From NCBI GenBank assembly GCA_950295325.1, contig OX485803.1, forward strand, positions 77,205,554-77,269,553: a stretch of 64,000 nucleotides of DNA, in the 5' to 3' direction. The stretch is from Polytrichum commune. Taxonomy: Eukaryota > Streptophyta > Polytrichopsida > Polytrichales > Polytrichaceae. Both the position numbers and the translations under genes were made by a program. The notes below the pieces were generated by a model, which did no database searches, was not told where the DNA came from, and saw only the letters and a program-made list of their open reading frames with translations. This document shows, one piece after another, positions 1 through 11,540 of this stretch. Every line of letters begins with the position of its first letter. Within the stretch, counting starts at the first letter, position 1.

Positions 1-604
1 GTTGGTGATCGATTATGTAGAACTTTGACAATGTTATTAGATTGTCACTCACATTACTACCAATTCTTCATATTATATACCCGCTCTAAGAGAGTCCCCC
101 TAATGCTTCTATCCCAGTTTGGGACTTAGCCAATAAGAACATGCTCGGAGAACACTACCTAATGTTCAAAAGACGAAACACCTTGAATTGGGGGATTAAA
201 AATGTCCTCTCTCGTATTGTTCCCAAGGACTAGTCCCTAGGTTTCTCACATGGTTGGCAAAATAAATCTAGTTCACCGAAATACCCCCAATGGATGATAA
301 AGTGGACCATAGTGGAAGCACATGAACGCAAGTGCTACAAAGATCACCCATCTTAATACTCTTCCCGTGCCAAGCAACTAACATTGGAGTTTCCATGGGG
401 TCCATCTTACTTGCACAAAATCGGGACAAAATTCAAAAGTGCATGTCAACTCATCCTCGAATCCTGATGGATCGTCACACAATTGGATATTTGTTTATTG
501 ATATCAGGACCCACATACCACAAGCCTACTCAAGAGAACTTGCAGATTCCAACTTGAGTGTTACTTACCTAGGCATCATGAAACTCCAGGAGACACTTCG
601 ATCC
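1..604. other. Unassigned intergenic DNA
   Basis: No gene or repeat is recognised here. The short open frames start at non-ATG codons and show no family motif. The stretch leads into the duplicated block that follows. Confidence 0.4.
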
Positions 605-1850
605 GCCATCATGGTGACTGCATGCACAAAAGAAGCGTCAAGAGAAGGGGTGATCCAAGCAGCCTGCACAACAACCATACGTTTAGAGACTTGCCCTTAG
701 GTAAATAGAGAGAAAGACGAGTCTAAGCTGGTGGCAAAACTCAAGCTAGTTAAGTAGAGAGGAACGAACTCTATTTTGAGCAAGGATGGGTTGCATATTC
801 CTCTAGTGGTATCAGCACAAACAAACTCAAGAGAAGCAGCAGTTTGTAAGAGTGTAGCTTGCCTCCAGGAGGCACGGCCGCCATGGCGAGTGCTGAAACA
901 AAAGAAGTGTCAAGAGCGGCGGATCTGCAAGCAGCCTGCACAGCAACGATACAATGGGAGTGGCCTCGGCAGAAGAGACACAGACAGAGAGCGAGACACA
1001 CAGAAAGAGAGAGCGAGAGCGAGTCCTGGTGCCACAACTTCAAAAGATAGCTTAAGAGAGGACCGGACTACAGTAGTCTTTTCCTTTTGTCAGGCATTGT
1101 GTGCCTGCCAGAGAGTTGGGGGCACCTAATAATAAGTTAGAGTGCTACAGTGGCAGCCTACAACGCAAGTGGCCTCAGGCATCTTGGGCAGCCTTTCTGA
1201 ATAATTGAACCGACTTTGTGAGTGAAGGCGTGCAGACCTAGGTACAGCTGAACCTAATAACATTATGATAACGAAGTCTATTATGAGCAAGGATGGGTTG
1301 CATATTCCTCTAGCAGTATCAGCACAAACAAACTCAAGAGAAGCAGCAGTTTGTAAGAGTGTAGCTTGCCTCTAGGAGACATGGCCGCCATGGCGAGTGC
1401 TGAAACAAAAGAAGTGTCAAGAGCGGCAGATCTGCAAGGAGCCTGCACAGCAACGATACGATGGGAGTGGCCTCGGCAGAAGAGACACAGACAGAGAGCG
1501 AGAGAGACACAGAGAGAGAGCGAGACACAGAGAGCGTGAGAGAGAGTGAGACCTGGTGCCACAACTTCAAAAGTTAGCTTGCGAGAGAGATAGAGGAATG
1601 GACTCCTTCTTTCCTTCTTTCGTTCATTGTGTGCCTGCCAGAGAGTTGGGGGCACCTAATAATAAGTTAGAGTGCTACAGTGGCAGCCTACAACGCAAGT
1701 GGCCTCCGGCATCTTGGGCAGCCTTTCTGAATTATTGAACTGACTTTGTGAGTGAATGCGGGCAGACCAAGCAACTATTATACTGCACTAACGAGCAGTG
1801 AATGGGGACAACCAGCTGCTAGGTACAGCTGAACCGGTTGAAGTTCAAGA
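605..1850 (+). repeat. Tandem duplication of a ~507-bp unit plus a diverged third piece
   Basis: Unit 1 (about 763-1269) and unit 2 (about 1270-1850) are direct repeats of high identity with a period near 507 bp. Unit 2 has an extra stretch after 1772. A diverged copy of the central part (Met-Ala-Ser-Ala-Glu-Thr-like frame) lies at about 605-700. Each unit contains a purine-rich GAGAGA/ACAGAG tract and short frames, but no recognisable protein. Unit 1 has TGGTATCAG at about 806-815, which resembles a tRNA-iMet primer-binding site; unit 2 has lost it (CAGTATCAG). The unit could be internal sequence of an LTR-type or TRIM element, but no LTR was found. Confidence 0.7.
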
Positions 1851-2161
1851 GCCCAGGTAAACAGTCAACCATTTTCAAGGAAGCTATGGAATAAACTCTG
1901 ATTTTATAAAGGAGGCCTGAAAGATTTCAACATGTACCGCCTTGGACTTGAGAACAATAGGATATCGACCGAAAAATCCTCCCCAAATAACTAGGGGCAG
2001 GTGTCACATGGGTGGGCAGGCTCCACATGCGGGGGCTCCTTAGCTGCCCAGATTTCATGTCCACCCTTCATCATTCGAAGGTTCTTCAACTTCCACTGCT
2101 CTCCTGACCCAGAACAGATGCGGTGAACATGCAGGCTTCCCCTGCAGTAAGGTAGACAGGT

Positions 2162-2480
2162 CTTAAGTGGTTACTGTTTCCAAGTAAGCCCACTTCTCTT
2201 AGGATACAAAACACGCGATTAGTACAAAATGGTTATCAAATCCATATCGAGGCCATAGCCACCTTCCTAATAATTTTCGGAGCTTTTATGAATATATTTT
2301 TGCATCATCAAAGTGAAGATTCTTGTGCTCATTAAACGATTATGAATTATGTTCATTGTTGAACCTAGAATGATTAGCATATTTTGAGCACGTAGTCTAG
2401 TCTCTCTCAAACATATATTTTGTCATGGTTTGTTTGTGGAGCTACACCTTACCTCAAACCACGCAAAAATAGGTAAATTC
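2162..2480 (+). repeat. Dispersed repeat family R, copy 1
   Basis: A roughly 320-bp non-coding repeat. The same order of motifs (CTTAA.TGG, CCACTT, GGAGCT, a TTGTTGAACCTAGA block, GGAGC.ACACCT) recurs at about 20333-20690, 28470-28760 and 29905-30215, and in reverse at about 30460-30590. The copies are diverged by many substitutions. The element class is not clear. Confidence 0.6.
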
Positions 2481-2659
2481 GATTAAGATAAGTTATAGAA
2501 TAAGGTGCGCCTACCTAATAATATAGCACTAAGGAAACCCAACAAATTACTTTAGCATCACATAAAGCCAAGAATTTGGAATCATTCATTTGACATGAAA
2601 TTGGAATTTTGAGCGGGACTTTCTACATTGAGAAACGTGGCGTGAGTACATTCAGTAGT

Positions 2660-3025
2660 GTTATGAGGTGTATGCCTATGTTACATAATGGTCTACAAGT
2701 TGATTAAAGTATACGCAAATAACAATTGGCATTAGAATGCTCAAGAATATATTCCTCTTGCATACTAAAATGTAAACACATGACACTTGCCATTTGTATG
2801 CTCAATGATATTTCTCCTTGCATTCTAAATCATGAAACTAACATCTCAAGTATCCCAATGTGCTACGTTAAATGTCATGATGTAAATAACTTTCCACTTA
2901 GAGAAGTTACTTATGTTGACGAATAACTTCCTATTAGCAATTAGCATACATGACGCTTTGAAAACTCTAGGTATCTAGTTTGGTCCCTTCGCAAATAGTG
3001 TACGAGACACGCCATAAACAATGTA
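2660..3025 (+). repeat. Dispersed repeat family S, copy 1 (holds an empty insertion site)
   Basis: This block is homologous to 26521-26833 plus 27578-27640, sharing GTGTATGCCTATG near its start and GCAAATAGTGTACG near its end. At 2976-2977 this copy has a single TA where the other copy carries a 742-bp element flanked by TA on both sides, so it serves as the empty-site allele. Confidence 0.7.
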
Positions 3026-3618
3026 GGGTGCAAGCAGGATAAAGTGGACCAAAAAAGAACTCTAGTATGCTAAAATCATTATCTTCTTGGTATGACGCCT
3101 ATAACTAATATCAAGATGTTGTTTATATATTTTTTAATTTTTTTAATTTTTTTAATTTTTTAATTTTGCTCATGATTCTCAAATATTCAATATCAAAATG
3201 AGATCTTCAACACTTATCATTAAAGTGTTGTTGAAAATCACATGGTTAAAGATGGTTTGGATGTAAATTTTATGACCTTAAATGTTTTTCATATTACTTG
3301 AATTCATTATAAACTTGAGGGCATCATAAAAGAACGGAAAACATCAAATTAATGTAGTCGTTTGTCATTTTTTTTAATTAGACAATTATTGAATCGATAA
3401 CATCCACTTGCACGCCACTTGCACTATCTTCTAAAATATGCATACTTTGTTTAAAGATATTTTTGGTCAACATAAATTTCTTGGCTTTATAAATATATGT
3501 TTTCCTTTAATTTTTTCTGATTTTTTCACAAAATTCGAAGTTAGTGTATAATCTTGAACCATTTTCACTTTAAAATATGCAAGGATCAAAAGATGTCCAC
3601 TTTATCATGCTTGCACCC
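3026..3618. mobile_element. 593-bp MITE with 24-bp terminal inverted repeats
   Basis: The left end (3026-3049, starting GGGTGCAAGC) matches the reverse complement of the right end (3595-3618) at 23 of 24 positions. Both sides carry TGTA (3022-3025 and 3619-3622). The homologous repeat near 27630 has one TGTA and no insert, which supports TGTA as the target. The interior is AT-rich with runs of T6AA (about 3126-3170) and no coding. The 4-bp target does not settle the superfamily. Confidence 0.65.
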
Positions 3619-3899
3619 TGTAGTAGAGTTAGTTTTCATTAGCAACATATTTCGTGTCAGGAGATACATAAAATAATAATAATAATAATAACGTCGGGCA
3701 TTTTTTGTACACCGACGTGAATGGGAGCCCGTTCCTCCATACTATGTTCATGTTTGACCAAGCATCACTGTACGGGTACTTCCTTCCTCTCGGAAGGTGG
3801 GCTCCTTGAGTTTTTGAAGAACGGACGTTGCGCCTGTCGTCTAGGGGGGATTAATAGGGGGGTTGTTTGTTTTCGAGCTTCCTTTTGTTTAATATTAGG

Positions 3900-6664
3900 T
3901 ATGTGAGATATTTAATGGCAATTTGGTGTAGGTGTTTCATAAGTGTTTTGATCTCGTTTTTGGGTATTTTAAGTTTTTCTAGGTCTTCAATTGGTTGTTT
4001 GTGGATAGCTCCTCTAACACCTGCCGTGATGGTGACGAGGGGGTTGACTTGCCATCCGGCTGCTCTAAGTGTTTTGTATGAGGGGGTTGTATTTGATGGT
4101 TTTTTCACTATGCGTTGTATTTGGGAATATGTCGTGGCAGTATGTGAATTCAATGAACTGTATGACATTTGATAAGGTTGGCGCTAGGGGGGGTTGGTTG
4201 TCCGTGGGAGCGCCTAGGACACATAGTATATGCATATGCATATAATATGTGTCCTAGGCATATGCATCGTGAAGGGGGGCATGTGCATTTGAGTAGCCAT
4301 TGTGGGAATGTATTGTCTTGTGGTCTAGAGTTTTGGTTGCCCGCATTTATGAGTGTATTATATGTCGTGTGTTTATTTGATTGTAGTGTGTGTATAATTT
4401 GGTGCATTGCTTTATTATGGCGTGCTATACGTAAACCTTTTATGTGGGGGTTTGAGCATGTAGAGAGTAGGTGTGGCCATGTGTCTATGGTATTATTGGG
4501 GCATAGCGTGCAAATTGGGTTTGGGAACAAGTTAGGCCAAAAGATGTTTTTACGATGGTTACCCATGTATTGGGCATAGCAGAGTTTTAGAGTTTGCGTA
4601 ATTTGGGCGTCTGTGATCTTGGGGTTTTTCCAAAATTGGTTTGAGAGTTTGTGGTCAATTTGGTCGTTGTTTGTCCATTTGTCTATGTATGTGAATTAAG
4701 GTTGGGCTAATCTGAGTTCTTGATTTTTGTGTTCTTTATTGATGAAAGTTTGTAGGTTGCGTATAGTACCCGTGTGGGTGCCCGTGGGGACTCCATTGAG
4801 CCAATATTGTGTAGTGTGTGCCGTATGTATCCTAGGGGTCTAGTAGGGCTCCGCTGTTAGGTAGTTGGTCCGCAATGTCGTTACCTATTATGCATGTATG
4901 TACTCTGACTTTATGTATTGTGGTTTGGTGTGTGGACCAGGTTATGTGGTTGACTATAGCGGATATGAGTAGTTTGTCCGGGTGGTTGTGTTGGGATGAC
5001 GGGTGTCGTATGTGGTTGTGTATTAGATATATGCTATTGAGGCTATCTGTAAATTTGTGTATGTCTTGCGTATTTTGTTGTGTATTCTAGACGGCTATTA
5101 GGATAGCATTTAGCTCCGCTCTAAGGATGTTTTGTAGACCTGGGAGTCTCTCTGCAATTCGGAGGTTATTGGCGGGACAATATACTCATGATCCCGTTGT
5201 GTTGCCTATGCCATTTTTGTCAGGGGGGATAAATGATCCGTCTGTGTATATGGATTGTTGGGGCTTGAATTTGAGAGGGTGTGTATTGTAGAGTTCTAGT
5301 GGTAGGGGTTGTGTTTGGTGGTTATTGTCCGGATGGTTGTAGTTTGAGGTTGCATGCCATGTGGGGGAATATTTCCATTTTTTTCCGAGGGAATGGGTGG
5401 GGGTCTTTTTGTGGGTGATTTTTCATTTTAATATTATACAACTCTCGTATGTTGGTTTCTAGCGCGTGGGGTACTTGTGGGGTGTCTAGGGGGTTTGGAT
5501 TTTGTATGCTTAGTATGGTAGTGTATTGGTTTTCTAATTGATGTAGGTATTTTGGCCATTCTGATGTGAGGTTGTATTGTATGGTGTTAGGTGGAATGGT
5601 TACTATCGTGTGTATTTCTACGTGGGTGATGGGAAGGGGGTTCTCTTTGTGGTTGATTATGACAACATTTTTGGTGTTGTGGTTTTCTTGGGCTGCCATG
5701 CGGGCCCATTAATTTGATGTCATGGCAGTTTTAAGGTCTGGGGGTGGGCTAAACCAATGCCTGCCCATTTTGATGAGTGTGCGTGGTCTGTTGAGCCAAA
5801 TATTATGTCCCGGTTGTGTGGGGAATTGTATTGAGTGATTGTTATTGGACACGTGAGGGGCGAGGAGTAATATGAGTGTGTAATATTGTACGTTTCTATT
5901 AAAGCTTGGAAGGTGGAGGGGTGGAGGGGTGGAGGGTTTGATGGTTATTATTTGGGTTATGTATTTTTTGGCTTTTTTTTTGGGAGTATTGTGACATACC
6001 TTTGGGTTAACCATAGAATTTCAGTGGTGAAATCTTGTGGTGGGGGGTTCAAGAAGTGTAGCATGGGATGTTTTTGGCTTTGGTTATGTCTTTCCCATCG
6101 CCATTGTAACCTTGTGAGTGGCATGGTGAGGATATATGCTCCCATTGGGTTGTATATATTGGTTTTCATTTCTTGTATTTGTATGGTAGGTTTGGTAGTA
6201 GTAAGATCTTTGTCTGGGATTCGTGTGAGGTTTGGGGCTATGATGGGTGGGCGGATACATCTTTGGTCCTTGGATTGCCTAAAGTTTATACAAGAGTTGT
6301 ATGCGGTGTGGTTTTTTGTTGGTGTTGCAAAAATTTGTGGAGTGCGAATATGTTATGATCAAGGGCGACATTATCATGATGGAGAAGTAGTGAGGCGTCT
6401 ATCCATTTGGTCGTGTTAGTTGGGGGGGGGGTGGCTCCATTGGCATAAGTAGTGTTGTTTTATGGCTTTTGCTCCCCATTTGTCCTTATATGTTGTAGTT
6501 TTGGCGTTTATTATGGCTTGTATTCGTTTTCCATTTGTGGGGTCCACTTGGTTACTAGTGTTTATGGGTGGGGTGGGCGTTGGTACTTGTTGTGGGGGAG
6601 GGTTGTGGATTGTGGGTGGGTTATGTGGGAATAGTAGTTGAGCTTGTGCCAAGGCTTCTTTGAT
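3900..6664 (-). pseudogene. LINE C-terminal part: RNase H and zinc-knuckle domains, broken
   Basis: The RNase H core is visible between about 5250 and 4860: an Arg-Ala-Glu-Leu-Asn-Ala segment, then Phe-Thr-Asp-Ser-Leu-Asn-Ser, then a Val-His-Thr/Gly-Asn-Asp-Ile-Ala-Asp-Gln segment. These are the E, D and D positions of the family. The 4566-4150 frame has Cys-Thr-Leu-Cys followed by Trp-Pro-His-Leu-Leu-Ser-Thr-Cys, the CCHC-like knuckle typical of LINE C-termini. Several stops and frameshifts separate the pieces. The segment near 6652-6416 continues the post-RT region across the 6667-7607 insertion. Confidence 0.75.
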
Positions 6665-6666
6665 TA

Positions 6667-7607
6667 CCGTACGTTAAGGGCAGGTTCGGCACAAAATAAT
6701 TCTAAAAATAGACGCCGATAATTTTGGAATATTATTGGCATTTTTTGCCGAATATAAAATTAATTATTTTTCAAAATTGCCGAAAAGTAAGAAATTTTTA
6801 CTTCTCACTAGAGTTTTACTTTCAGTGGAAGCATATGTGAATTTTGAAAGAGAGAAGGTGCTCCTTTTGTAATCAAGCTCACTTCCATTAGTCCACAAAG
6901 AATATGGGTTAAGAAGAAGCAAGACTCTAGGTGAGGCTTTTCAAATGTGTTGTACACAAATTTTTGGAGTCCAATTGAGCATAGAAGATGAAGTTTTATA
7001 GTATTTTTTCCAACTAACAAAAGTTGAGAAATCAATCCTTCTTCCACCTCCAACAAGTTTTGTGTCAAAATAAGTCTTTATGCAAAAGATATGGACAAAA
7101 CATTGCAGCCGTGTAAAGATCAAAAAATTAAAATGCGTTCATAACAGTTTTTCAGAGCTCATTTGTGCATAGAAGATCAACTTTTTTGGAATTTTGTTGG
7201 TCCAAGAAAAGTTTACAAATCAAGTAATCTTTCACCTCCAACAAATTTTATGTCATTTGAAGACTCTATGCAAATGTTATGCGAGTTATAAAAATGAAGT
7301 CTAACTCCGTGCTTCACCTCAAAGTTTACATATCCATATGCATTGTTGAACACAACTCCACTCTACTTGCATAAAGCATAGAGCATTCTCTACTCTTCAC
7401 TCACATCTTACTTGTCATTCAATGCAAGAGAGATGTACAAGATATAAGCTTAAATAGAGAATTAAAAATGAATTTAAGCTGAATTTTAAAAATTAAAAGA
7501 GAAAATTGCCAAAAATATGAATATACTATTTCTAGGTGCCGAACACTATTTTTTTACTTTTAATAATTATTCAGCAAGAGAGCGCCGAAGCTGCCCTTAA
7601 CGTACGG
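6667..7607. mobile_element. 941-bp TA-flanked DNA element in the LINE
   Basis: The ends are inverted repeats of 24 bp (beginning CCGTACGTTAAGGGCAG) with one mismatch, flanked by TA at 6665-6666 and 7608-7609. Removing the element and one TA rejoins the LINE frame, giving Lys-Leu-Ile-Lys-Glu-Ala across the junction. TTGCCGA-type motifs cluster just inside both ends. The interior has two diverged direct copies of a ~130-bp block (about 6967-7095 and 7153-7280) and no transposase. TA target choice fits a Tc1/mariner-type non-autonomous element, but the TIR is not one I recognise. Confidence 0.85.
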
Positions 7608-7609
7608 TA

Positions 7610-8357
7610 GTTTAGGGGTCGCTTTGAATTTTTGTTTGAACTCCTTAGGGGATAGGATTTGGTGTGTGTTCGGGTTTTGGATTTGGGTTAGGGCGGTGAT
7701 GTTGTACGTGTGTAGCTTATTAAGATTATTTTTGGTGGTTTGTTTTTGATCTTGGGAGAGTAGGGCGTAACATGTTGTTTGCAGCCATGTATATTCTATT
7801 GCTGACTGCTTTATGGGGAAGTTTTTGGTGGTCGTATGGACATGGATTTCATATTCCTGTTCTAGTAGGTATAGTGTGCGGGTTGTGGGTGATCTTACAC
7901 ATGCATGGTATTTTAGGCGTGGGAGGTGGCATGATCCCCCATATTTGGTTGTTATGTATTTGGTTAGACATTGGTAGATTTGGGTTAGTTGGCCTTGGTC
8001 ATTAAGGGCATTGAGTAGTTGCTTGCCAATACAATGAATGTAGTCGGGGAGGATGGAGGTGGTATTCATGCCAAAGTCTTCATGGGAAAGGTGACTTAGT
8101 GCATTCGTTGTGCTATTGGGTAGATTGCATATTTCTTCAGTGGGTTTACTAAGGACTTTGTCTAATTTTTTGATGTCAAGTTTAGAGAATGGGACTGCAT
8201 AATATGCGTAGGCTAATCCTGGTTTGAACACTGTATTTAGGATGTGGATCTTTTGTTTATTTATGGTTGGGGATGTTGTTGATAGTTTACTTTGTTTTTT
8301 GGCTTTTTCCATGGCGATGTATCTTTGGATGTTCCATTTTAGTGAGGGGATTAGATG
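7610..8357 (-). pseudogene. LINE post-RT (thumb/linker) region
   Basis: A long open frame of about 240 codons begins upstream of the solo LTR at 8363 and runs to the TA-flanked element at 7607. Its last residues, as translated straight through, belong to that element. The sequence includes a Leu-Lys-Trp-Asn-Ile-Gln-Arg-Tyr segment and a Lys-Pro-Gly-Leu-Ala-Tyr-Ala-Tyr-Tyr stretch, as expected between RT and RNase H of LINEs. It is unusually free of stops compared with the rest of the element. Confidence 0.7.
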
Positions 8358-8362
8358 GATGC

Positions 8363-9574
8363 TATGAGCCCAAAATGGTTGCTCATATTTGTTTTATGTT
8401 TAGAATCTATTTAGAATTGCATTTGGAGTGTTATTGAAACAATCAAAAGTATAAAAAGAGTGAGGCTTGATGTGGTTTATGTTTTAGGCCTTAAGCCTAT
8501 TTTGTGTGGTTAATTAGAAGCTTAGTGATATTAGGGAGTGTTTTGGTTAAGTGTGTAGTGTTTGGTGAAGCAAGGGGAAGGGCCTTGTATTTAAATGTTT
8601 GATTTAGAACATGTTTGTGTTGGTTTAGGGGGTGAGGGTTTAGTGGATAGGATAAGGTCCTATTAAGTAGGAGAAGGTTAAGGGGTTGTGGTCTTGGGTG
8701 CCTCTCCTCCTCCTCCTCTCCTCTCTTCCTTCTTCTTCCTCTCTTCTTCTCTCCTCTCTCTCTCTCCCCTTCCCCTCTAGGAATGTGAGCTCTTAGAGCT
8801 AGAAAATATGTGGGGATTAGGTGGTGTTTTAGTGGAATTAGTGGGCTTGGTTAGGGTAATTAGGTAGGGGGCTTGTTAGAAATTAGGTAGATGCTTAGTT
8901 AATCAGCTGGTTTAATGTGGGCTTAGTAACTGGAGACTGCCGAAGGCAGCTGGTTAAGGTGGAGATAGCAGTTGGGAGACTGCCGAAGCAGCTGGTTAAT
9001 GTGGATTGGTTAAGTTGGGCTTAGCAGTTGGGAGACTGCAGAGGCAGCTGGTTCATGTGGACTGGTTAAGTTGGGCTTAGCAGCTGGGAGACTGCATAGG
9101 CAACTGGTTAATGTGGACTGGTTAAGTTGGGCTTAGCAACTGGGAGACTGCAGAGGCAGCTGGTTAATGTGGACTGGTTAAGTTGGGCTTAGCAGCTGGA
9201 AGCCTGCCGAGAGGCAGCTGGTTTAAGGTGGGCTTAGCTAGTTGGAGTTAGGAGGATGGGTTGAATTAGGAGCCGGATATGGACCATTGGCGGACCGGCC
9301 GATCATGGGGAAGGCCTAAGGGCACTAATGGCACTTAGATGGTAGGCTAGGTAATTAGGGATTTAAGTGTTGGTGTGTAAGTATCTTAGGAAGAAGGAGA
9401 AGAGCATTTTTCAATGCTTGTATTCTTATTATGAAATAAATTGGTGTGCAAGATTTGATGGAAAATGTAACAGATTCTCACGAAGTTGGTAAGATGGAGT
9501 CATGGGAACACGAATGTGATATCCATTCCCTCACCCGGACTAGGACGCTTAAGGGTGGGCGGTTTGGCCTCACA
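8363..9574 (+). mobile_element. Solo LTR 1 (1,212 bp) with perfect 5-bp TSD
   Basis: The element begins TATGAGCCC, ends GGCCTCACA, and is flanked by GATGC on both sides (8358-8362 and 9575-9579). Removing it with one GATGC rejoins the LINE frame without a stop. A TATAAAAAG box lies near 8450. There is a pyrimidine-rich block at 8698-8780 and a 56-bp tandem repeat at about 8930-9235. No internal retroviral-like coding is present, so this is a solo LTR. A second copy in opposite orientation is at 11541-12808. Confidence 0.88.
8930..9235 (+). repeat. 56-bp minisatellite inside solo LTR 1
   Basis: About five copies of a unit containing GGGAGACTGCAGAGGCAGC and GGACTGGTTAAGTTGGGCTT recur every 56 bp. 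Solo LTR 2 of the same family lacks this array and has a different one. Confidence 0.8.
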
Positions 9575-9579
9575 GATGC

Positions 9580-11450
9580 CAAAATATGTATATGGTTCGT
9601 TTTGTGTCAAGATGGGGAAGGGTTTATTCTTGAAGTGGATCTAGTGAGCATGTATGTAGGCTTTGAAGAGAGTAGGTTTCAGGTTTGATTTGTTGGGGCA
9701 TCCTATGATGGCGCATTTGGAGATATTAAGGTATAGGTGTGCCCATTATGAGAATTTTTAGAGTTTGGAAATTTGTGGTTGGATTTGTGTTATGTTGTCG
9801 GTAAGATGGCTAGGTCATCAGCGTAGGCTATGGTGTTACATGTAGTTGATGATGTTTTAAAGTGATAACATGTGTTGTCTTTCTCTAGCCATCTGAGGAG
9901 TGGGTCTAGGAATATGATAAAGAGGTATGGACTTAGGGTGTCACTTTGGATGGTACCTCTGTTAATTTGTATGGGTGGGGTTGTTCCGAAGTGGCTTCCG
10001 TGGAAGGCGGTAGTTGAGTTTGTGTAGATATTGCCGATTAGGCTTATTGCATCACGGGGGTAGCCAAGATCCTTCATTATCGCAAGGAATCTTGCATGAT
10101 CTATGGATCCGAATGCATTTCTAAAGTCTATATAGGTGAGGTATATATCGTTGTTAGTTAGACGAGCATCTTCTAGTGTTGCTATGATCATTTGGATTAG
10201 TCTGGTGATTTTTCTTTGTGGTCTGAAGCCTTTTTGACTAAAGTGTATTATTTTGTGTTTTCCACCGTACTTTGTGAGGAGGGCAGTGAGCGTACTAGTG
10301 TAGAGTTTATATATAGTGTTGGCCAATGCGATGGGTTTATAGTTGGTGATTAGTAGTGGGTCTTTTTTTTGTGGAAGAGTATTGTTTTTATTATGTTTCC
10401 AGTATTGGGGTATATTTTTCTGGTGGTAACATTGCCAGAAGAAAAGAAATAATAAATCATAAAAAGGGGTGAAAGGGCTTTGAGGATTTCGTTTGGGATG
10501 TTGTCCGGTCCTGGAGTTTTTCCTCTGGCTAATTTTTTAAGGCTATTGTCAAATACTTCACGGGTGAAGTTTTTCGATATTCTGGGATGATGGGGGCCTC
10601 GTTTTTCAATGATGAATCCTTTTTGGTCCAACCACGAGTAGTTCCGGACTACACATTGGCAGGTTGTAGGGTGGTCAGTGGGGTCCTCGCACAGAGGGGC
10701 TTTCCTATTAAAGGAGTTTTGTTGTGTTTTTAGGATTTCTTGATTTATGTTTATTGGGTTTGTCAGGGTGTTGTCATTTGTATCTTTCAGGCAATCTAGG
10801 GATATATTTGTAGATGGTTTAAATATTCTTTTATGCATATTTTTGGATTTAGTGTTTAGTAGGAGCCTATATTTTGTGATGGTTTTCTTACAGTTGATGG
10901 CAGTTTGTTTGGTGGTAATCTTGTGGGCTTATGTTTTTGCTAGGTGTCCTATAGCAACGAGCTCTTCAATCCATTTTTTTACCATTGTGTCATTAGTGGG
11001 GGTGGGGGGGACAACCGTATTTTTTAGTGTATATAATTGTTGTATATCCGGGTGGTTTGGCCAATTTGCGCATGGTATGGAGTATGTTCTGCGTATGGCT
11101 TTTCTAGTGTTATGGTAGGTCTAGAGGTGACGTTTCCACAATTTTTGTTGTTTACGTGGGAGGAAGCCTCCTTGTTGGCGGGCCCTGTGCGGTAGTGTAT
11201 GGGGGGTTTGTGTGTTAAGACACGTTTCTTCGATGCAGGTGCTTACTAGTGTATTTATTATCTCTTGGAATTTTTCTTGGGCTTCCACCCATTCTGTGTG
11301 ATGGAGATGTGACATGTACATTTTTTGGGTGAGAGTTTGTATGGTTGGTGGTTTCTTGAAATTGGATGAGTATTTTTTGGATTTTTTCTGGTGGTATGGG
11401 GTATGTGATTCTTGGGGTGTATCTATCGGGGTTGTTTGTTTTCTAGGCAA
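9580..11450 (-). pseudogene. LINE reverse transcriptase domain
   Basis: The frame at 10326-9790 has classic non-LTR RT blocks: a Gln-Lys-Gly-Phe-Arg-Pro-Gln-Arg motif, a Tyr-Ile-Asp-Phe-Arg-Asn-Ala-Phe block holding the first catalytic Asp, and Tyr-Ala-Asp-Asp-Leu at 9811-9825 for the catalytic pair. Upstream, 10838-10350 holds the N-terminal RT part with Lys-Thr-Pro-Gly-Pro-Asp-Asn-Ile-Pro-Asn-Glu, and 11450-11121 the EN-RT linker. Frames change between these pieces, so the enzyme is not made. RT at the target site, primed by the nicked DNA, is the known role of the family. Confidence 0.88.
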
Positions 11451-11540
11451 GTGTGTTGGGGCCTAGATCCAGGCTGACATGATAGTGATCTAAATTTTGA
11501 TTTTGGTGGAGTAGGGTTGTGCATGTTATGTGTGCGTGGG

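Noticed and set aside
5886-6419. 177-codon + strand frame
   Set aside because: It is antisense to the LINE, where A/C-rich coding on the - strand leaves the other strand free of stops.
9446-9688. 80-codon + strand frame
   Set aside because: It crosses the right border of solo LTR 1 into LINE sequence, so it is a chance frame.
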